Shown one piece after another: positions 1 through 13,616 of a stretch of DNA of 64,000 bases. The stretch is taken from the NCBI RefSeq assembly GCF_905475345.1, contig NC_066595.1:864501-928500 (forward strand). The letters run 5' to 3'. The position numbers and the translations under genes were made by a program. The notes beneath the pieces are model-generated. The model did no database searches and was not told where the DNA came from. It saw only the letters and a program-made list of their open reading frames with translations. The stretch is from Vespula vulgaris. Lineage: Eukaryota > Arthropoda > Insecta > Hymenoptera > Vespidae. Each line of letters opens with the position of its first letter. The stretch's first letter is position 1.

Positions 1-737
1 TACTGAAATAAGTATGTTGACTAAATTAGTTTCTTTTCATGTTTTCAGAAGTTTGTATAGTTAAAAAAAGAAACTCGAGAACGCGTTGGTTTTAATCGAA
101 ATCGTACATATCTGGGAAATATTACGCTTCGCTAGAAATTTCGTTGCTCTTTCGCGATATCGATTAGAAGTCTTATTTTAGTTTCGACGGGGGCATCGAA
201 CCTTCCGAACGTTCGAACCGTTGGTTCGCCGACACTTAAGTTCTTACGGTAACTTCCGCGTTGAAATTGTTCATTTAAGAGTTTATTAAATCACCTTCCG
301 CTGAATTAAAAACGAGGTTATACGAATAGATATAGCAGAAGTGGTAGGAACGTGTGTCGACACGCGTCAACCGACAAACGATCGTTAGAATTAATGACGT
401 CGACTTTAAAACTGTCGGAACATTTCCACAGAACAATTTTATACCGCTTTCTCCCTCTCCCTCCCTCTTCTATATACATTCGGCTTATCCGAATAAAAAC
501 TCTTTTCCTTTTTATTGGTTTTACCTTTTCTACCGTCTAGCACTATCTCCAACGGTCATCTTTCATTCTTACACCGAGCTATCGCACAAGAGACGATTTC
601 TCTTTCGTTTCTACCACTCGACGTTTTTACTCCCACAAATGGGTTCATTTTAAGGGCATGAAACTTTTACGACGATCTCTCTCCCAATCTTTTATTAAAC
701 ATTTCTTGGTCCTCTCCTTTGATCTTTTGAAAATGTG
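1..737. other. Non-coding flank downstream of tetraspanin exon
   Basis: No recognisable coding sequence. Because the last visible tetraspanin exon may splice onward at position 782, a terminal exon or 3' UTR of that gene could lie here or beyond the window edge; I could not identify one. The two overlapping short ORFs around 352-653 have no protein-like features. Confidence 0.4.
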
Positions 738-3700
738 TTAAATTACTTGTAAAAGAAGAAAAGAGATCGTAAGAGACGTACCGGAAGGAGTAACGGCGTT
801 AGGCAGAGTGGTTCGTCGAACGATGCTGCCATTATTGGTAGTGGCTTCCGACATCACCTGCGAAAATGGCGGCTGGGCAAAAGTTGTCGCCGGTGGGGGT
901 GGTTCGCGCAGCATCCGTATCTTTTGTATCATCTCACGTATCTCGTATCGTAGAATACCGAGGAAACAGAGTTTGGTGAAGGCCACGACGCAAAAGCCAA
1001 ATACGAATAGGCGATCGGAAGTTTCTCTCAACCAGCGTAGCAAGGATTCGTCGCATCCTCGCGAGTATGGTTGCTGGCAGGTGTCGCTGACATTCATGAT
1101 GGGCCCGCAACATGTCTGCGGCCAACGGGATCCGAAATCACGCGGCCCTGTTACACCGCAACACGTGAATTCCTTCTGCAGTCGATCCCAATGCTCGCTG
1201 AATCGTGGCTCCTTACCGTACTCCGTCTGTCGAACAATGAGAAACACGTTTAACGCTTTTCACGTCGGACTGTTTCGAAGACTAAGAGAACGTGTACCTG
1301 ACGTCGCAATAATAAATAAATTCCTATAATAGAAATGATATTTCTCTTGTTTTTGATGGACTAGACAATCGTTACGAGGCTTGTTTGACAATGAAATGTA
1401 ACTACTCGATGCCAAAACGTGTCGGCTCAAGTGTCCTTTCACTAACTATTTGAATAAAGAAATTATTACATTTTCTACGCCGACGTGATATTCTGCTCGA
1501 TTAAAACCTATCTCTTCTACTCTTTGGTAATATCTAAAAATTCGTTTGAAAATTTTTCCTTCTTTCCTTCTTTCATTTTTTTTTCTTCCTTTCTATATAT
1601 CGAAAAGCTATTTAAATTTGAGAGAGGACGCAGCGAGGTAAATTACTCCAACGACTTTTCATACTCTGATATTTTCCGTGCGAAAGGTTAATCGGTAAGA
1701 TCATTGTAACAGCGAAGTAGGCGTTCTAATTTGCGAGAGGGCACTTGAAAATTCAATATTTCACAGTTTTCAATGGAATAGGTACGACGGAAAATTTCAC
1801 CGGTTGATAAAAATAATGTCAATGTTCTTTCGATCTTGAAATTCAACTTGAAATTTACTTACTAACGAGTTTCGTCAAAACCGATTCTCTTGTTTATTTT
1901 TTTTTTCTTTTCTTTCTTTTTGATCGCACTTTCGTCGAGGTAGATATTTGTCCTGTATAAAACAACTATAACTTCGTCTTTAGAACTTTCTTAATTGCGA
2001 CAGTAACGTTTCAACGATATCACTCGTCGTTTTCGAAGCTGCTATAAGTTACTAAGAGTCGACGACAAGATATTTACTTCGTGACGTATTAATCGTTAGC
2101 ACCGACGAACACGGATAACTATTAATAATCGTAAGAAATTTAGGCCGTGAGATTTACTCGCGCCGAGTACACTTTGTCGAGGAGAAATAGAAAAACGAAA
2201 AAGAAAAAGAAAAAGAAAAAAGGAAAGAAAAGAGTGAAAGAAAGAGAGGGAAAAAAAAAACGATAAAAAGATTGTGCTAGATCGAAAAAGAAGCTCCATA
2301 ATTCCGTTCTCATCCGTTGCTCGTTATCGGTTCGTGTCAATCTACGCACGTTTCTCGTTAGATTATGCGATCAGTCTGGATAAGGGAACACAAAAGCCGA
2401 GAGGGTGTGTAACGATTTCGAATACGGTGGAAAGAGGTCGAACTAAGAAAGAAAAAAAAGAAAGAAAGAAAGAAAGAAAGAAAGGCTTTTCAAGAAAAAA
2501 AGATTAAAGTAACTCGTGGGAACCCTCGAACGTTGATTTTCTTTCGGAGCATCGTAAATGTAACAATCTTACTTTCTAGCGCGAAGAGTAAGAATTTTAT
2601 CGTGCGTAAACGTAAGTCCTACCTCGGAGCGTTTGATTTTAACTTTCCAAAAGGTTTTACGATCTTGCCTGATAATTTCCTATTATACGTTGGCCCATTT
2701 CTACGATTCGCTTGTATATCTTAGTCTTAAAAAAAAAAGAAAAAGAAAAAAAAATCGTCTAAGAAAATAGAGAACACAGGAGTTAAAGGAGATTAGAATT
2801 TTAAGAAGGACACGAAAGAAGGGAGCAGGACGTGTTTTTAAATAGAATTTACTCTGTTACGAATTATCGAGGAACGATCGAGTAAATTATTCTATCATAT
2901 TGCTAGACGATTAAAATGAATTGCACGTAGAAGAGAGAGAAAGAGAGAGAGAAAAGAATTTCATATTTGTAATTCAATTTGTCACTTTTTTCATCTCTCC
3001 ATTTTCCTTTTGCATTTTATAGTTAACAGGGTCGACGGGGCATAGAACGTATCTACATATAGTATACGTATGGTTATATACGTAGTAAACCCAAGGGCGT
3101 CGTGATAAACAAGTAGTCCTAACAGCGCTAAAAGCGTGCTCCGAATACGGAGTAAAGTGTTTATATGTTCGGTGTAACTACCGCATATATGGGGCTAAGT
3201 CAGGTGTGTCCACTCGAGACAACATTTTGTATAGTCTGAAACGTATCTTATTAAAGAGAGACAAAGCGAAATTGGGACATATTAAGACTGAAAATTGTAA
3301 ATTCAATTGTATCGGAAATAGATTGACTCGTTGATTGTTTTTCGACGATGATTTGATTTATTTTTTTGCAAGGAACGATTGTGCGTCTATACGATAAGTC
3401 AATCCGATGTCATAGTATTTTTTCGTTGAGAAATGTAATCTAAAAAAAAAAGAAAAAAAAAGAAAAAAAGAAAAGAAAAGAAAAGGATGAAATAGAATTC
3501 ACACAAAAAATAAACATTGTTACGATTCGCGATAGGTTAGATGTCACGTTGATCGATCCATGCAGAAAATGTAGGATCTAAGTACCCTAAGCGCTAGGTT
3601 TGTATGTTCTAGCTCGTTGGCCATATCATCGGTCGTATTGCATGGTCTATGAGTAAACGTACGACTACTCTGTTCTCAAATACGATTTATCTGCGGATAT

Positions 3701-6700
3701 AACGAGAAGAGAGAAACAAAAACAAGAACAGATGCGGATCAACTCGCTTAAAATAATCCTCATTTATCTTACCGTTATTATTACCTATATTTTACGTGAC
3801 ATTTATTCGAAAATAAATGTATATATATATATATATATTTATAATATATTTTAATATCATAAATAGAATATACTTTACCGTTCCTTTAATATTCAAATAA
3901 TATTCATGGTGTGCATTTTATATCACTCCTAAGATTTTTCCTTATGGATTGGAACGTAAAATCTTGAAGGACGAATGTACGTAATGTGCAATAAACGTAC
4001 AGTTAGAAATGTTCGCGACCTACATTTTATCGGGATGAAATATCGGCTGCTAACATAAGAGAGAGAAAGAGAGAAAGAGAGAGAGAAAGAGAGAGGAAGG
4101 GAGACTTGATATATATATATATATATACATATATATATGTGTGTGTGTATGTTGGTATGTATATATAAAATATTATGTCTACAGAACAGATATTGCACGG
4201 TGAAACGTAAATTTACGGATGACAAAAGAGGAAAAGGAAAGTTTTCGCGTCAACATACCACCGGCATTAATTATAAAAGAGAAGAGAGCATATTCTATAA
4301 TAATAAAAATAAAAATGAATGTAGGATAAAGAAACGGTATCTCTTATTTTCCCCTCGAGAACGGCTCATTTCCACGATTTTATACTTTCATACGTTCGCG
4401 ACAATTAAAATAGCTTAAGTTTATTTTCTTGGACGATTACCAAATGCTACTACCAATTGGAAGTACATATACTTATGTACTTCCGATAGAAAAGATTTTC
4501 CCTTTTATTTTCGGATATTTCAACAGGTATCTTTGTTCTAACGGCTGTAATATGTCATTTGATTTCAATGAAAGAGCTTGGCTCGCTTTCGCCGATCGAA
4601 TTTTAGTATTTTTCTTCGTAAAACTGTAAAGTCTTTTAGGCGACATTTTTCGCGTATAAAAGCAAAAACATATATATATATATATATATGTATACATATA
4701 TATATATACAGACATGTTCTTGAAATGAAAAACGTGAAAAGGGTAAATCATACGAGTAGGTACGTGCGACGTTTCGAGAAAACGGAGAAAAACTCAAAAG
4801 AACACATTCCCGATGACGGATGTTTTAAAGGATGAATCCTTTAGCGAATCGGTCTCGAGAGCCAAGGATAAACAGGGATGAATCCTCGTTTTCTCATTTA
4901 TACCAAAATCTTTCTTTGAAAGGTACGAGAGATAACGCGTAAAGTGGAAAAAGAAAGAACCTTTGTGTTGGGTCAGCCAACCACAGCCAACCGTCGCATT
5001 ATTCGTTTCTTATGTATGAACCACGTTGCGGTTACCACAAACGAGCATGCATATTCTCGCGAGATATCTATGAGAAGATTGTGCGTTTATGTGCGTGTAT
5101 ATGTGTGTGTTTAAATACGCTCGTTCACTTTGGACAAAGATATATAATTCTCTGGTAACAACGAAAGAACAAATGAGAAATAGGAAAGGAAGCTTAGAAC
5201 TAACTGTCTCGAATCGTTTCTCAATGGCGTTGATTCGGTCGCCGCCAAAGAGAACCATTTTCTCGGTGTGTTACTCGACGAAAGAATGCCAACGAAAAGG
5301 AGGTAACTCTGGCAAAGAAAAATATCACGACTGTTATCACGACACGGTTCACTGCTAATACGGATTCAGTTAGGAGCTCGATAAACCTGTGATAACTCTT
5401 TCTCAATATTTTCTTTTCTATTCTTTATCGTTTTTCTCTTTCCCCTTGTCTCGACTAAACCAAAGGGAAAATTATGATAATATCGATAATTTACGAATGT
5501 AATCATTAATAGAGATATATAATATTATTTAATTATGCTCGTATATATCTCGTATGTTCTTGTTCCCTCGATAAAATCATTTGGAAGGAAGATAATACTC
5601 ACGAGAGAGCATTTGAATCACTAGGTTATACCTGACCGAATTACTAGGGTTAATGTCCTACTCGGTTTGGTCTATTCTACAGTATATCAGTCTAATGTTC
5701 AAAGAGAATCGTATATCAGTCCCGTCTTACTGGTGGCTAGCCGTATTTTAGACTCACAGATTTCAAAGGCCTCCTCTTTCCTCCTTCCCTCCCTCTTACC
5801 ATCCATCCACCCACCTACTGCTTTTAATCGACCAAAGTTAAAACGAAAACTTTGCAGTTTCTTTCGTACCACGAGAAATAATGAGGATTATCTTTCGAGC
5901 TTACGTATGTCAGTACGTGACGCGTCGATCGGAGATAATAACGAAAGATAAATATTTTCTTTTCTTTTTTCTTCTTTTTTTTTTCTAACATAAAGATAAA
6001 CTTTTTTATCGAACGCGTTCTCTCCGGTTTTGTAATCTTCCCGATGCTTTCCTCTGTGGATTTAAAACTTCACGAATACATAAAATATATTCTTGTCAGC
6101 GTATATTCCTTCGTACGTTCTCCTCCTCTTCATTTTTTTCTTTTTCTTCGTCTATCATCCCCCTCTTGAAAAAAACAAAAAAACAAAAAAAGAAGAAAGA
6201 AGAAGAAGAAAAGAAAATAATCCTCCCCAAAAGAATGGAATCAGTTAAATCATACATTTAATCACGCTCGGGTTGTAATACCGAAAATATAATGCCTAAG
6301 AAAAGAAAACTCGCAAAGGGATTTAGACGATTCTCTTGAAAACTATCTCCATTTACAAAGCTTGAAAATATAACGACATAAGGGATAAAGATAGATAGGT
6401 AGATAGATAGATGGATAGATAGATGCATAGATAGATAGATAGAAAGATGGATAGATATACCTATCATATATACAGGAGAGAGAGGGTATCGTAATAATGT
6501 ACTCGTATCATTTTATTCAGTGAATACGATAAATCTCCTATAGAAGAGTTTCCGGCCTAGATTTATAAAAGTATCATTGAAAAAAGAGGAAGAAGCCCGT
6601 TTCTACGCTCGATAACACTCAGAGACAGTCGTACCACTTTCTTATTACGCAAGTGAATCTCCGTTTCTTTCGTTTCTTCTTTCATTTTTGTTTGTCTCTC

Positions 6701-7918
6701 TCGAGCAAGCAAGTAGCAAGCGAGCGAGCAAGCGAAAGGAGTAATAATTACAACCGAGGAAATCCAATGAAAGATTTTGTTCAGAAAGAAAGAAGGAAGG
6801 AAAAAATGAACGAATTAGACGAGCCCATTACCCATTCTGATTATCATCGAGCGTGCGATCTTATCATCGTTTCTCGCGTCACGTACTTAGGTAACTTTCG
6901 CATTAGGTCGACGTCAGCGAACGTGATTTTTTCTTCAAACTTGAAGACGAGTCAAGCGAGGCTAGAGAAAGATCAGACGTAGGAGCCAAGTCGGACGTTC
7001 ATCTCGAATCTACGTGGAGATCGTTTAGAACGGCAGACTGAGTTAACTTGGACGTGCGTGCCAGAACATTATCGTAGATGACATTAGGATAATCTTGCTT
7101 GAAGTTATCGAGTATCTTCGACCTTTAGATGGTAAAAGAACGAAAGTGAGTCAAAGGGAGCGTGTTCGAATAAGTTACGAAAAGGAAAAAAAAAAAAAAT
7201 ATCTAAAGATCCGCAAGTAAAGGATGACGAAACTAAAATAAAATCAAATCAAACAAAACCTATTTGTTTTGTTTGAACGAAAAAGATAAAAGGAGCAACG
7301 ATCGAACCTGTAATCGTAGCCTCAGCATGGGCCTGAGTTGAGCGTTCATTCCCTCGGAACGGACGACCCAAACGATACCGATAACGATGTCTCCGAAGAG
7401 TAGGACCAAGAGTAGAACCCAATAGACGTTGAGTAATTTGGCGCTGAGTCTTCTTACGGCAACGCAACCGAGTAACTGAACGAGTCCCAGTTGAGTACCC
7501 AAAGCGAGGTAAGCATATAGGGCCGTCGGATCGAAGGCTCTTGGGACTCCAGGTATTACGTGCCTTCTGGGATCGCCGGTGAATATAATGGACATTGATA
7601 CGACCGCGGCGAATGCAGCCGCGCTGAAGAAGAGCACCCCGTTACAGGCGTAAATCCAGATCCGATAATATCGCATCGCGACGTCCTGGCCACCGGCGGT
7701 GCGTCTCTGAGACGTCACCGAAGCCGGCGCCTCCTCGACGGCGTACTCGCGGCTTCCGCTGCTTCTACGGACGCTTCTTTTCACGATATTGTTTTTGTTC
7801 CCACTCTCGTAATTGTTGTTGTTGTTGTTGTTGTTGTTGATATTGTTGTTGTTGTTGTTATTATTGGTCGTGGGAGTGTAATTGTTTTCGTAATTGTTGT
7901 TGAAATTATTGATGATGA

Positions 7919-7955
<37 letters not shown>

Positions 7956-8114
7956 AGTGGTCGTGATGATGGAGGCGTCTATAGATCGCCTGTGCTCCTG
8001 ACGATCGTCCAGCAGGAAGATAAAGGGCGGCTTCGCGCTGCAGTCCTTCTTCGCTGTCTTTTGGCGGTGCGTCGACTGCGGGGTGACCGAACGTTGCAGC
8101 AGCATCACCGTCAT
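738..8114 (-). CDS. Tetraspanin with polyasparagine N-terminal tail (two visible exons)
   Basis: Four-pass membrane scaffold protein. Coding exons are 8114-7308 and 1226-738, joined in phase 0 (donor CAG|GTTCGA, acceptor TTCGACAG). Counting from the Met at 8114, residues 1-146 form a basic, Asn-rich cytoplasmic tail. TM1 lies at about 152-177, TM2 at 198-222, TM3 at 228-251 and TM4 near residue 325-350. The large extracellular loop has the diagnostic CCG (291-293), then PQTCCG, VSDTC and YSRGC, giving the usual six cysteines plus an N-glycosylation site (NVS). The core beginning MRYYRIW (residue 147) is also a possible start. The start at 8114 was chosen because upstream codons are a (GA)n-derived Leu/Ser stretch. 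A strong donor (CCG|GTACGT) after position 782 suggests a further 3' exon; read through, the ORF stops at 738. Family assignment is firm; the particular subfamily is not. Confidence 0.85.
4459..4484. repeat. Perfect hairpin, 11-bp stem
   Basis: Arms GGAAGTACATA and TATGTACTTCC are exact reverse complements around a 4-base loop (TACT). It lies in the tetraspanin intron in non-repetitive sequence. No function can be assigned. Confidence 0.8.
6387..6452. repeat. (GATA)n tetranucleotide repeat
   Basis: Imperfect GATA/GATG repeat with interruptions, in the tetraspanin intron. A similar (GATA)n run occurs at about 13420-13443. Confidence 0.85.
7811..7955 (-). repeat. (AAC)n repeat encoding polyasparagine
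   Basis: Two GTT/TTG-repeat blocks (about 7811-7860 and 7917-7955) sit inside the tetraspanin exon and read as AAC/AAT codons on the coding strand, giving Asn-rich stretches at about residues 54-101. The repeat keeps the frame open through to the first membrane segment. Confidence 0.9.
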
Positions 8115-8130
8115 ACTATCGTGCCTCCCT

Positions 8131-11100
8131 GGTACGCGTGTCCTCGTCGTAAGGGTAGCTTCGAACGTAACGGGCAAAACAAGAGGGAGAGAGAGAGAGA
8201 GAGAGAGAGAGATGAGAGAAAAAAGGAAAAAGATAGTTAAGATTGACGGCAACGATGAAAAAGTAGGAAAGGAAAAGAAGAAGATTAAGATAACGATGGT
8301 GCTCGAAGAGTAGTAGAAATAGAACTAGAAATAGAAGTTGGAGTTGAAGTAGAAAAAGAAGAAGAGGAAGAAGAGAGGAGACGAAGCGTGGCCGAACGAG
8401 ACCCGGACACTCCGTCTCCTGGTGGAAAAGAACCGAGGAAGGACGTGTGTCACGCGAGGCACCCTCTACCCCAATACGATGGTTCCTTGTTCATCGTAAT
8501 CTGTTTGGATGAGAAGCCAATGTCCCTTCAAACAGCTATTGACGCTGCCGCAGTTCACCTTGATCGAGCGAAATAAGACGATATCTGCGAAAACAGAGAT
8601 TAAATCTGATTAATTCAGAGCAATTGTTTTTTCTTCTCTTCTTGTCATTTATTTGCGATCAAGGATAATCAGTGGATGTTTCAAAATGAGACAGTTGAAC
8701 AAGTTTGGAGGTTTGAGGAACGAAAGAAAAAGTATTTGGAAGGATAGAGAAAGAAAAAAGAGGGATGCGCGCAAGATGGAATCCTACCGATGAAATATTC
8801 TCTTTATTTCTCTCTCTCTCTCTCTCTTTCTCCACTCTTCTTTTAGTGTTTTTTCTATACTATTCCCAACGTGCAAGAGTTCCGAACGAAATTTCGCGCA
8901 ACAATAACGACTAAAAGCAACGAGCAGGTCGCACGTGCATTGCTTTACCTCATCGTACGTTCTGATATTCTGGCAAACTTTCAAGTATCAAGTTTCAAAT
9001 GCATCCCACGATATTGCGACATAAATATATTCCTTCTCGTTCGAATGGTATCTCCTCGTAAAATGGACTACATAAAAAGGGGAGAAGAATATAACGTGTA
9101 ATTTCTTTTATCCTCTCTCACGCGAGACTATGTCTGATCTCGAACGTACAATTTATTCTTTCTTCTTCTTTTTTTTTTTTTTTTTTTATTATTATTATCA
9201 TTGTCGTAAGTGTTCGTCCAACCAACACCGGTAGTCTACCACTGTACGCTACCATGCTATCATATTCTACTGTCGTCCAAGGAGTGCAAGGGCTCTACTG
9301 TAAATTATCGTTGTCACGCGCGTTCCCCGTCTTATGAAACGCTTTCCCTCGGACTTTAACGATTCATAAACTCCTCCTTTCGTCCTTATTACAAACCTGT
9401 ATAAACCGTGGTATCGTAAGATACGGAAACTCAAGACATAAATATACAGGGAATAGAATCACGAAATTTACGAAACAAATCGTAAAGCAAATTAATGATT
9501 CTTTGGTTAAAATTAGTAGAGCATCGTTTCAAGAGCTTTCGTTTCATTTAAGAAGATTTCGTTTGCAAATACGAAGTAATCAAATATACATCGCGTATGT
9601 TATACACGAAAGCACTACTTTTTGAATACTCGACGAAGCTTTCGATATGTATAAGTAAGAGGAAAAGAAAAGCTCGAATAGTCGAGTTCGATACCGTATC
9701 CCTTTTTATTTAATTTTGTTGCCTCGTTTTTTCTCTGTTCGTTCTTTTTTCAAATTAAAGACCAACGCCTAGGAGGAGTTGATTGGTACACCTCTTGGAT
9801 GCTTGTTGGTGTCAAAAGAAATATAAAACGGATGAAAAGAAGAGCTCGAGGAGGAGTTGATACGAAGCTACGTCCTTATAAATGAAAAGGCTTATAACGA
9901 CTATGAAAGAGTACTCGGCTAATTTCAATTCGTAGATACATAGGTATGGATCGATCGATTGGCACCACGCGACGTAGCGTGAAGCGTAACTGTTTCCCTT
10001 CTTCTTCTTCTTTTCTCTCTTTCTCTCTCTCTCTTTTTTTTTTTCATTTACGACAAGGATATCTTCGACGGTATTGCATTACGGCAAGACGAACGACTGA
10101 CTGACCGACCGACCAAGGAGAGAGTCAATTTGACGAGACACACGAACGAAGGATGAACGAACGATTTATGACGTTCCACGAAAGGTCAAACGGTCTTCCA
10201 TTTTGTCCACCTGGCTGGAGGATAAATGACCGAAAGGAGGATCTCGATCGGGTGTCTGCGAGGCGATAGACCTTTGTTCTCCCCCTTTCGACTCTCTAGG
10301 CCCGTACGTAATGATACCTCGGCTATAGTCCGACTAGTGGTCAGTTATTCATACGATAAAAGTCGAATGCGGAATCCGAACGAGAACCCTCGCGAGTGTC
10401 TCCGATTTATCACTGCTTACGTTAAACAATGCGTCGTCAAACAAACGTGTCCAAATTTCTCGAGTGTTCTTCAATTTAAAGGAGAAGCGAAACCACGTTA
10501 CCCTTTATCACCAGACACGTTCGACAAAATTTATCTTCCCTTTTTTTTCTCTTTTTTTTTCTCTCTTTTCTTCTTTCTTACACTTTTCATCGACTAAGAA
10601 AGCTCTTCGGGATCTACGAACTCAACGAAAGCTTCATTAATATTATACAATGTTAATTAGCGGTTAACCCCTATCTCATCGAGATCAAGATTAATCGGTT
10701 TCGCTCGAATAAACTGTACGCAAGAAGTTGGAATAAAATCGTCGAGTAATAATATCCTTGACGCCGAAAGTACGTTTTCAGGGCAGTTATACTTCGATCG
10801 AAATAATATTCTCGTATGCGAGACCATATGCGCGGTGCATTTTCTACATCAAACCGTACTCGCCATCTGGATGAGATATACACGCCCACGCGTGAAAGTG
10901 TATCGTTCGAGCGATCGGGATCGTTCGTGCTCGCCATTAGAAAAAGTCTTTTTCAAACCGATCGATCGCGAGAAAGTATATATGTTATACATATATATAC
11001 GTCTATATATATATACACATACACACAGGTATATATATGTAACTTATATATAGATATATGTATTTACATATTGGTTACAATTTTTGCAACCGATTCACCA

Positions 11101-11528
11101 TTCCACGGTGATTATAGTAGGGTAAAATGTCGAGTACGTTTATGTCCAGCGATCGAACGTAATTAAAGCGAAGGTAGGACGAGCCATACGGTTAAATAAA
11201 CAAAGCGACGATGCAGCTTTTAAATGCAACGACTAAGTCACGCTTTGTAAGTCACGTTCAATTATTAACAAAATTTTAATACCATTTTAGTTCGACCTAA
11301 ATCGTGTTTGCTTGGCAAATCGAAAAAGCTTTATTATATCCCTTTGGTCTTTTACCAAACGTGATTTAATTATTTTCGGATTTGCCGAACTTTGCTCTTT
11401 TAGGAGGAAAATGAGTAGATTTTGATTTGTTCTTATTATATCAACTTTTCGTACGATTCAACGGAGAAGAAAATATCGTAATCGCAGAAAGAACGAAAGA
11501 AGAATGATTTCTCGTAAATTAACCTACA
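8131..11528. other. No recognised gene; mixed unique and simple-repeat DNA
   Basis: Begins with a (GA)n tract at 8187-8212 and otherwise holds low-complexity T or GA runs (8812-8830, 9170-9188, 10016-10044). The ORFs at 8388-8576 and 10226-10597 show no recognisable domain. The segment AGGAGGAGTTGAT occurs twice (about 9770 and 9850). Upstream exons or UTR of the tetraspanin or of the kinase may lie here but could not be identified. Confidence 0.5.
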
Positions 11529-11541
11529 CGACAACGACAAC

Positions 11542-11595
<54 letters not shown>
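11529..11595. repeat. (GAC)n trinucleotide repeat
   Basis: Nearly pure GAC/CGA repeat. The minus-strand ORF across it is polyserine and is read as a repeat artefact. A second GAC repeat occurs at 45411-45460. Confidence 0.9.
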
Positions 11596-11759
11596 GAGGA
11601 CGAAGGACACGCATTAATTTGACAATTTGCCAGTAGTAAAGTAGTATGATAACAGTATGTAATTTTTGCCGAATTGTATTCCCTTATGACAGTTGTAGCG
11701 TGCAATAGGCAATTCTATTATCGATCCTTTTCCGGCTAGCTCGAGGCGCTATGTTGCTT

Positions 11760-12081
11760 CCGTGGAGTCGAGGAGAAGGACAGGAGGGAATAATAGTGAA
11801 GAGGGAGAGGAGGAGGGGAGGGGAGAGGAAGAAGGCAGTGGGAGGTAAGGGAGAAGAGCGAAGGGTTGAAAGGCTGGAAAACGGAGGAAAAAAATGAAGT
11901 GGTAAAAGAGTACAAAATTACGCATAAAAAATGCATAGGGAAAAAAGTAAGAGTGGCGATTATGGAAATTGTAAAAAATGGGGGATTAGCTTGGGTCGAA
12001 GGAAGAAGGAGAATGATGAGGAGGAGAAAGAGGAGAAGGAGGAGGAGGAGGAGGAGGAAGAGGGAGGTGGAGGAGGAGAAA
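11760..12081 (+). repeat. Polypurine block with (AGG)n
   Basis: About 320 bases strongly enriched in purine on the plus strand, with GGA/GAG clusters at 11790-11850 and a dense GGA/AGG run at about 12002-12080. ORFs on both strands are Glu/Arg or Leu/Ser rich and are artefacts of the composition. Such mirror-rich purine tracts can form triplex DNA. Confidence 0.8.
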
Positions 12082-12520
12082 GCATGCACGCGTCGGTGAC
12101 GTGCTTGGAGAGCGTGCACTTTGGCGCATCGCTCGTGCCAGCTCTCTCGTGTAGTAAAACTGATGGAAGGTGAGAGAGGAGGGGAGTCGCGTAACGATAA
12201 CACGGAAGAATGGTTAAGGGTCCATCGATCGTTCGAGCCCTCCGCGCGCGTGCTTGTTCGCCCTCCTCGATAAAGAGAACGAGAGAGAGAGAGAGAGAGA
12301 AAGAGATATATGCCTTTCTCGTCTAACATTCTAGTCTATGTACCGTTCTAAATACTTTCGAAAGAATCAAAATTCATGGACGATCAGTCAATGTCCTATC
12401 TGGTCAATGTCCACCAATAGAATACCTATCTATTTGATACCACGCGATCGCGCAACGATCCCTTAAAATTTATCTACTGATATGATCGCTATCTCTTTTT
12501 CTTTCTTTCTTACTATATTT

Positions 12521-12539
12521 CATTCTTTCTTTCTTTCTA

Positions 12540-12590
<51 letters not shown>

Positions 12591-12595
12591 GTCTC
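12521..12595. repeat. (TC)n microsatellite
   Basis: Long CT dinucleotide run flanked by CTTT and CTGT variants. Confidence 0.9.
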
Positions 12596-13396
12596 ACAGT
12601 GTACCGTGTGACTGGACAATAAAAAGGAAGCATGACCTTGTACGATGAATTAAACGGCGTATGCCACGGTCGCGAGACCGGCACCCTCTTTTCTGTTTTT
12701 TAATTAAATTCCTTCATCGAAGGAGAAAGAGAGAAATAGGGAAAGGGAAGGAGAAGGCCGTGAGGCGAGAGCTTTTAATTAGCCGTCGATGCGAATGTTT
12801 GTCACGGTCCGAGGCCGAGCGTGAAAGAGAATGCTGTACGAGTGGAAAAGAGGGGTAGAGAGACAGAGAGACAGAGAGAGAGAGAGAGAGGGAGGGAGGG
12901 AGAGAAAGGGAGAGAGAACACGTAGTGGTCGAAGCCAATGAGAAAGAAGGGGGGAGAGAGAGAGAGAGAGAGACTGGCTGGCGTTATGTAATCCTCCTCC
13001 AACCTTCCCGAAGGAGTTTGCGGCCGATTTCCTCCCTCTTTTCACCCTTTACCATTTCACCCTTATTTTAACTCTCCTAAAAAATCGACGATCCTCACTT
13101 CTTTTCTACTTTTCGACTATATGAACATTATTTGTCTATCTTGATGAGAAGAAGAAGAAAAAAAAAAAAAGAAAAAAAAGGACGAGACCAGACAATTTTT
13201 GCGTCTTTCGTAAAAAAGAGAAAGATTTCTCGAGATATACAGAAAAGGAAATGAAACAAAGAGAAGGAGACGATGATTCCTGCTCGCCCATGAAGATGAT
13301 GATCCTGTGCACTCGATCTCGAGACACACACGTGATCCTCACCGTGATACCAACCCTCCCACTCACCCACGCCTATCGATCGGCTGGGGATCGATC

Positions 13397-13553
13397 CGGC
13401 GTGTGGAGAGAGGGAAAGAGATAGATAGATAGATAGATAGATAAAGATAGATAGAGAGAAAGAGGGAGATGGGGAGATGGAGAGAGAGAGAAAGAGCGAG
13501 GGGGGGGGAGAGGGAGAGAGAAACGGGAAGACGACGGACGGGAGAGGGCGCGT

Positions 13554-13616
<63 letters not shown>

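Larger units (their letters stand above)
1227..7307 (-). other. Tetraspanin intron (about 6 kb)
   Basis: Intron between the TM1-TM3 exon and the large-loop exon. It contains purine tracts (for example 2190-2270, 2440-2510 and 3450-3486), short (TA)n runs near 3820-3840, 4111-4135 and 4672-4705, a GATA repeat near 6.4 kb and a perfect hairpin at 4459. No exon with protein-like content was found inside it. Confidence 0.6.

Noticed and set aside
8388..8576. 62-codon plus-strand ORF ending in AAAVHLDRAK
   Set aside because: Composition is mixed but there is no domain, and the first part overlaps Arg/Glu-biased purine sequence; not enough to call a gene.
11736..12329. 197-codon minus-strand ORF
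   Set aside because: It covers a polypurine block; the composition (Leu, Ser, Pro, Phe) follows from the CT-rich strand.
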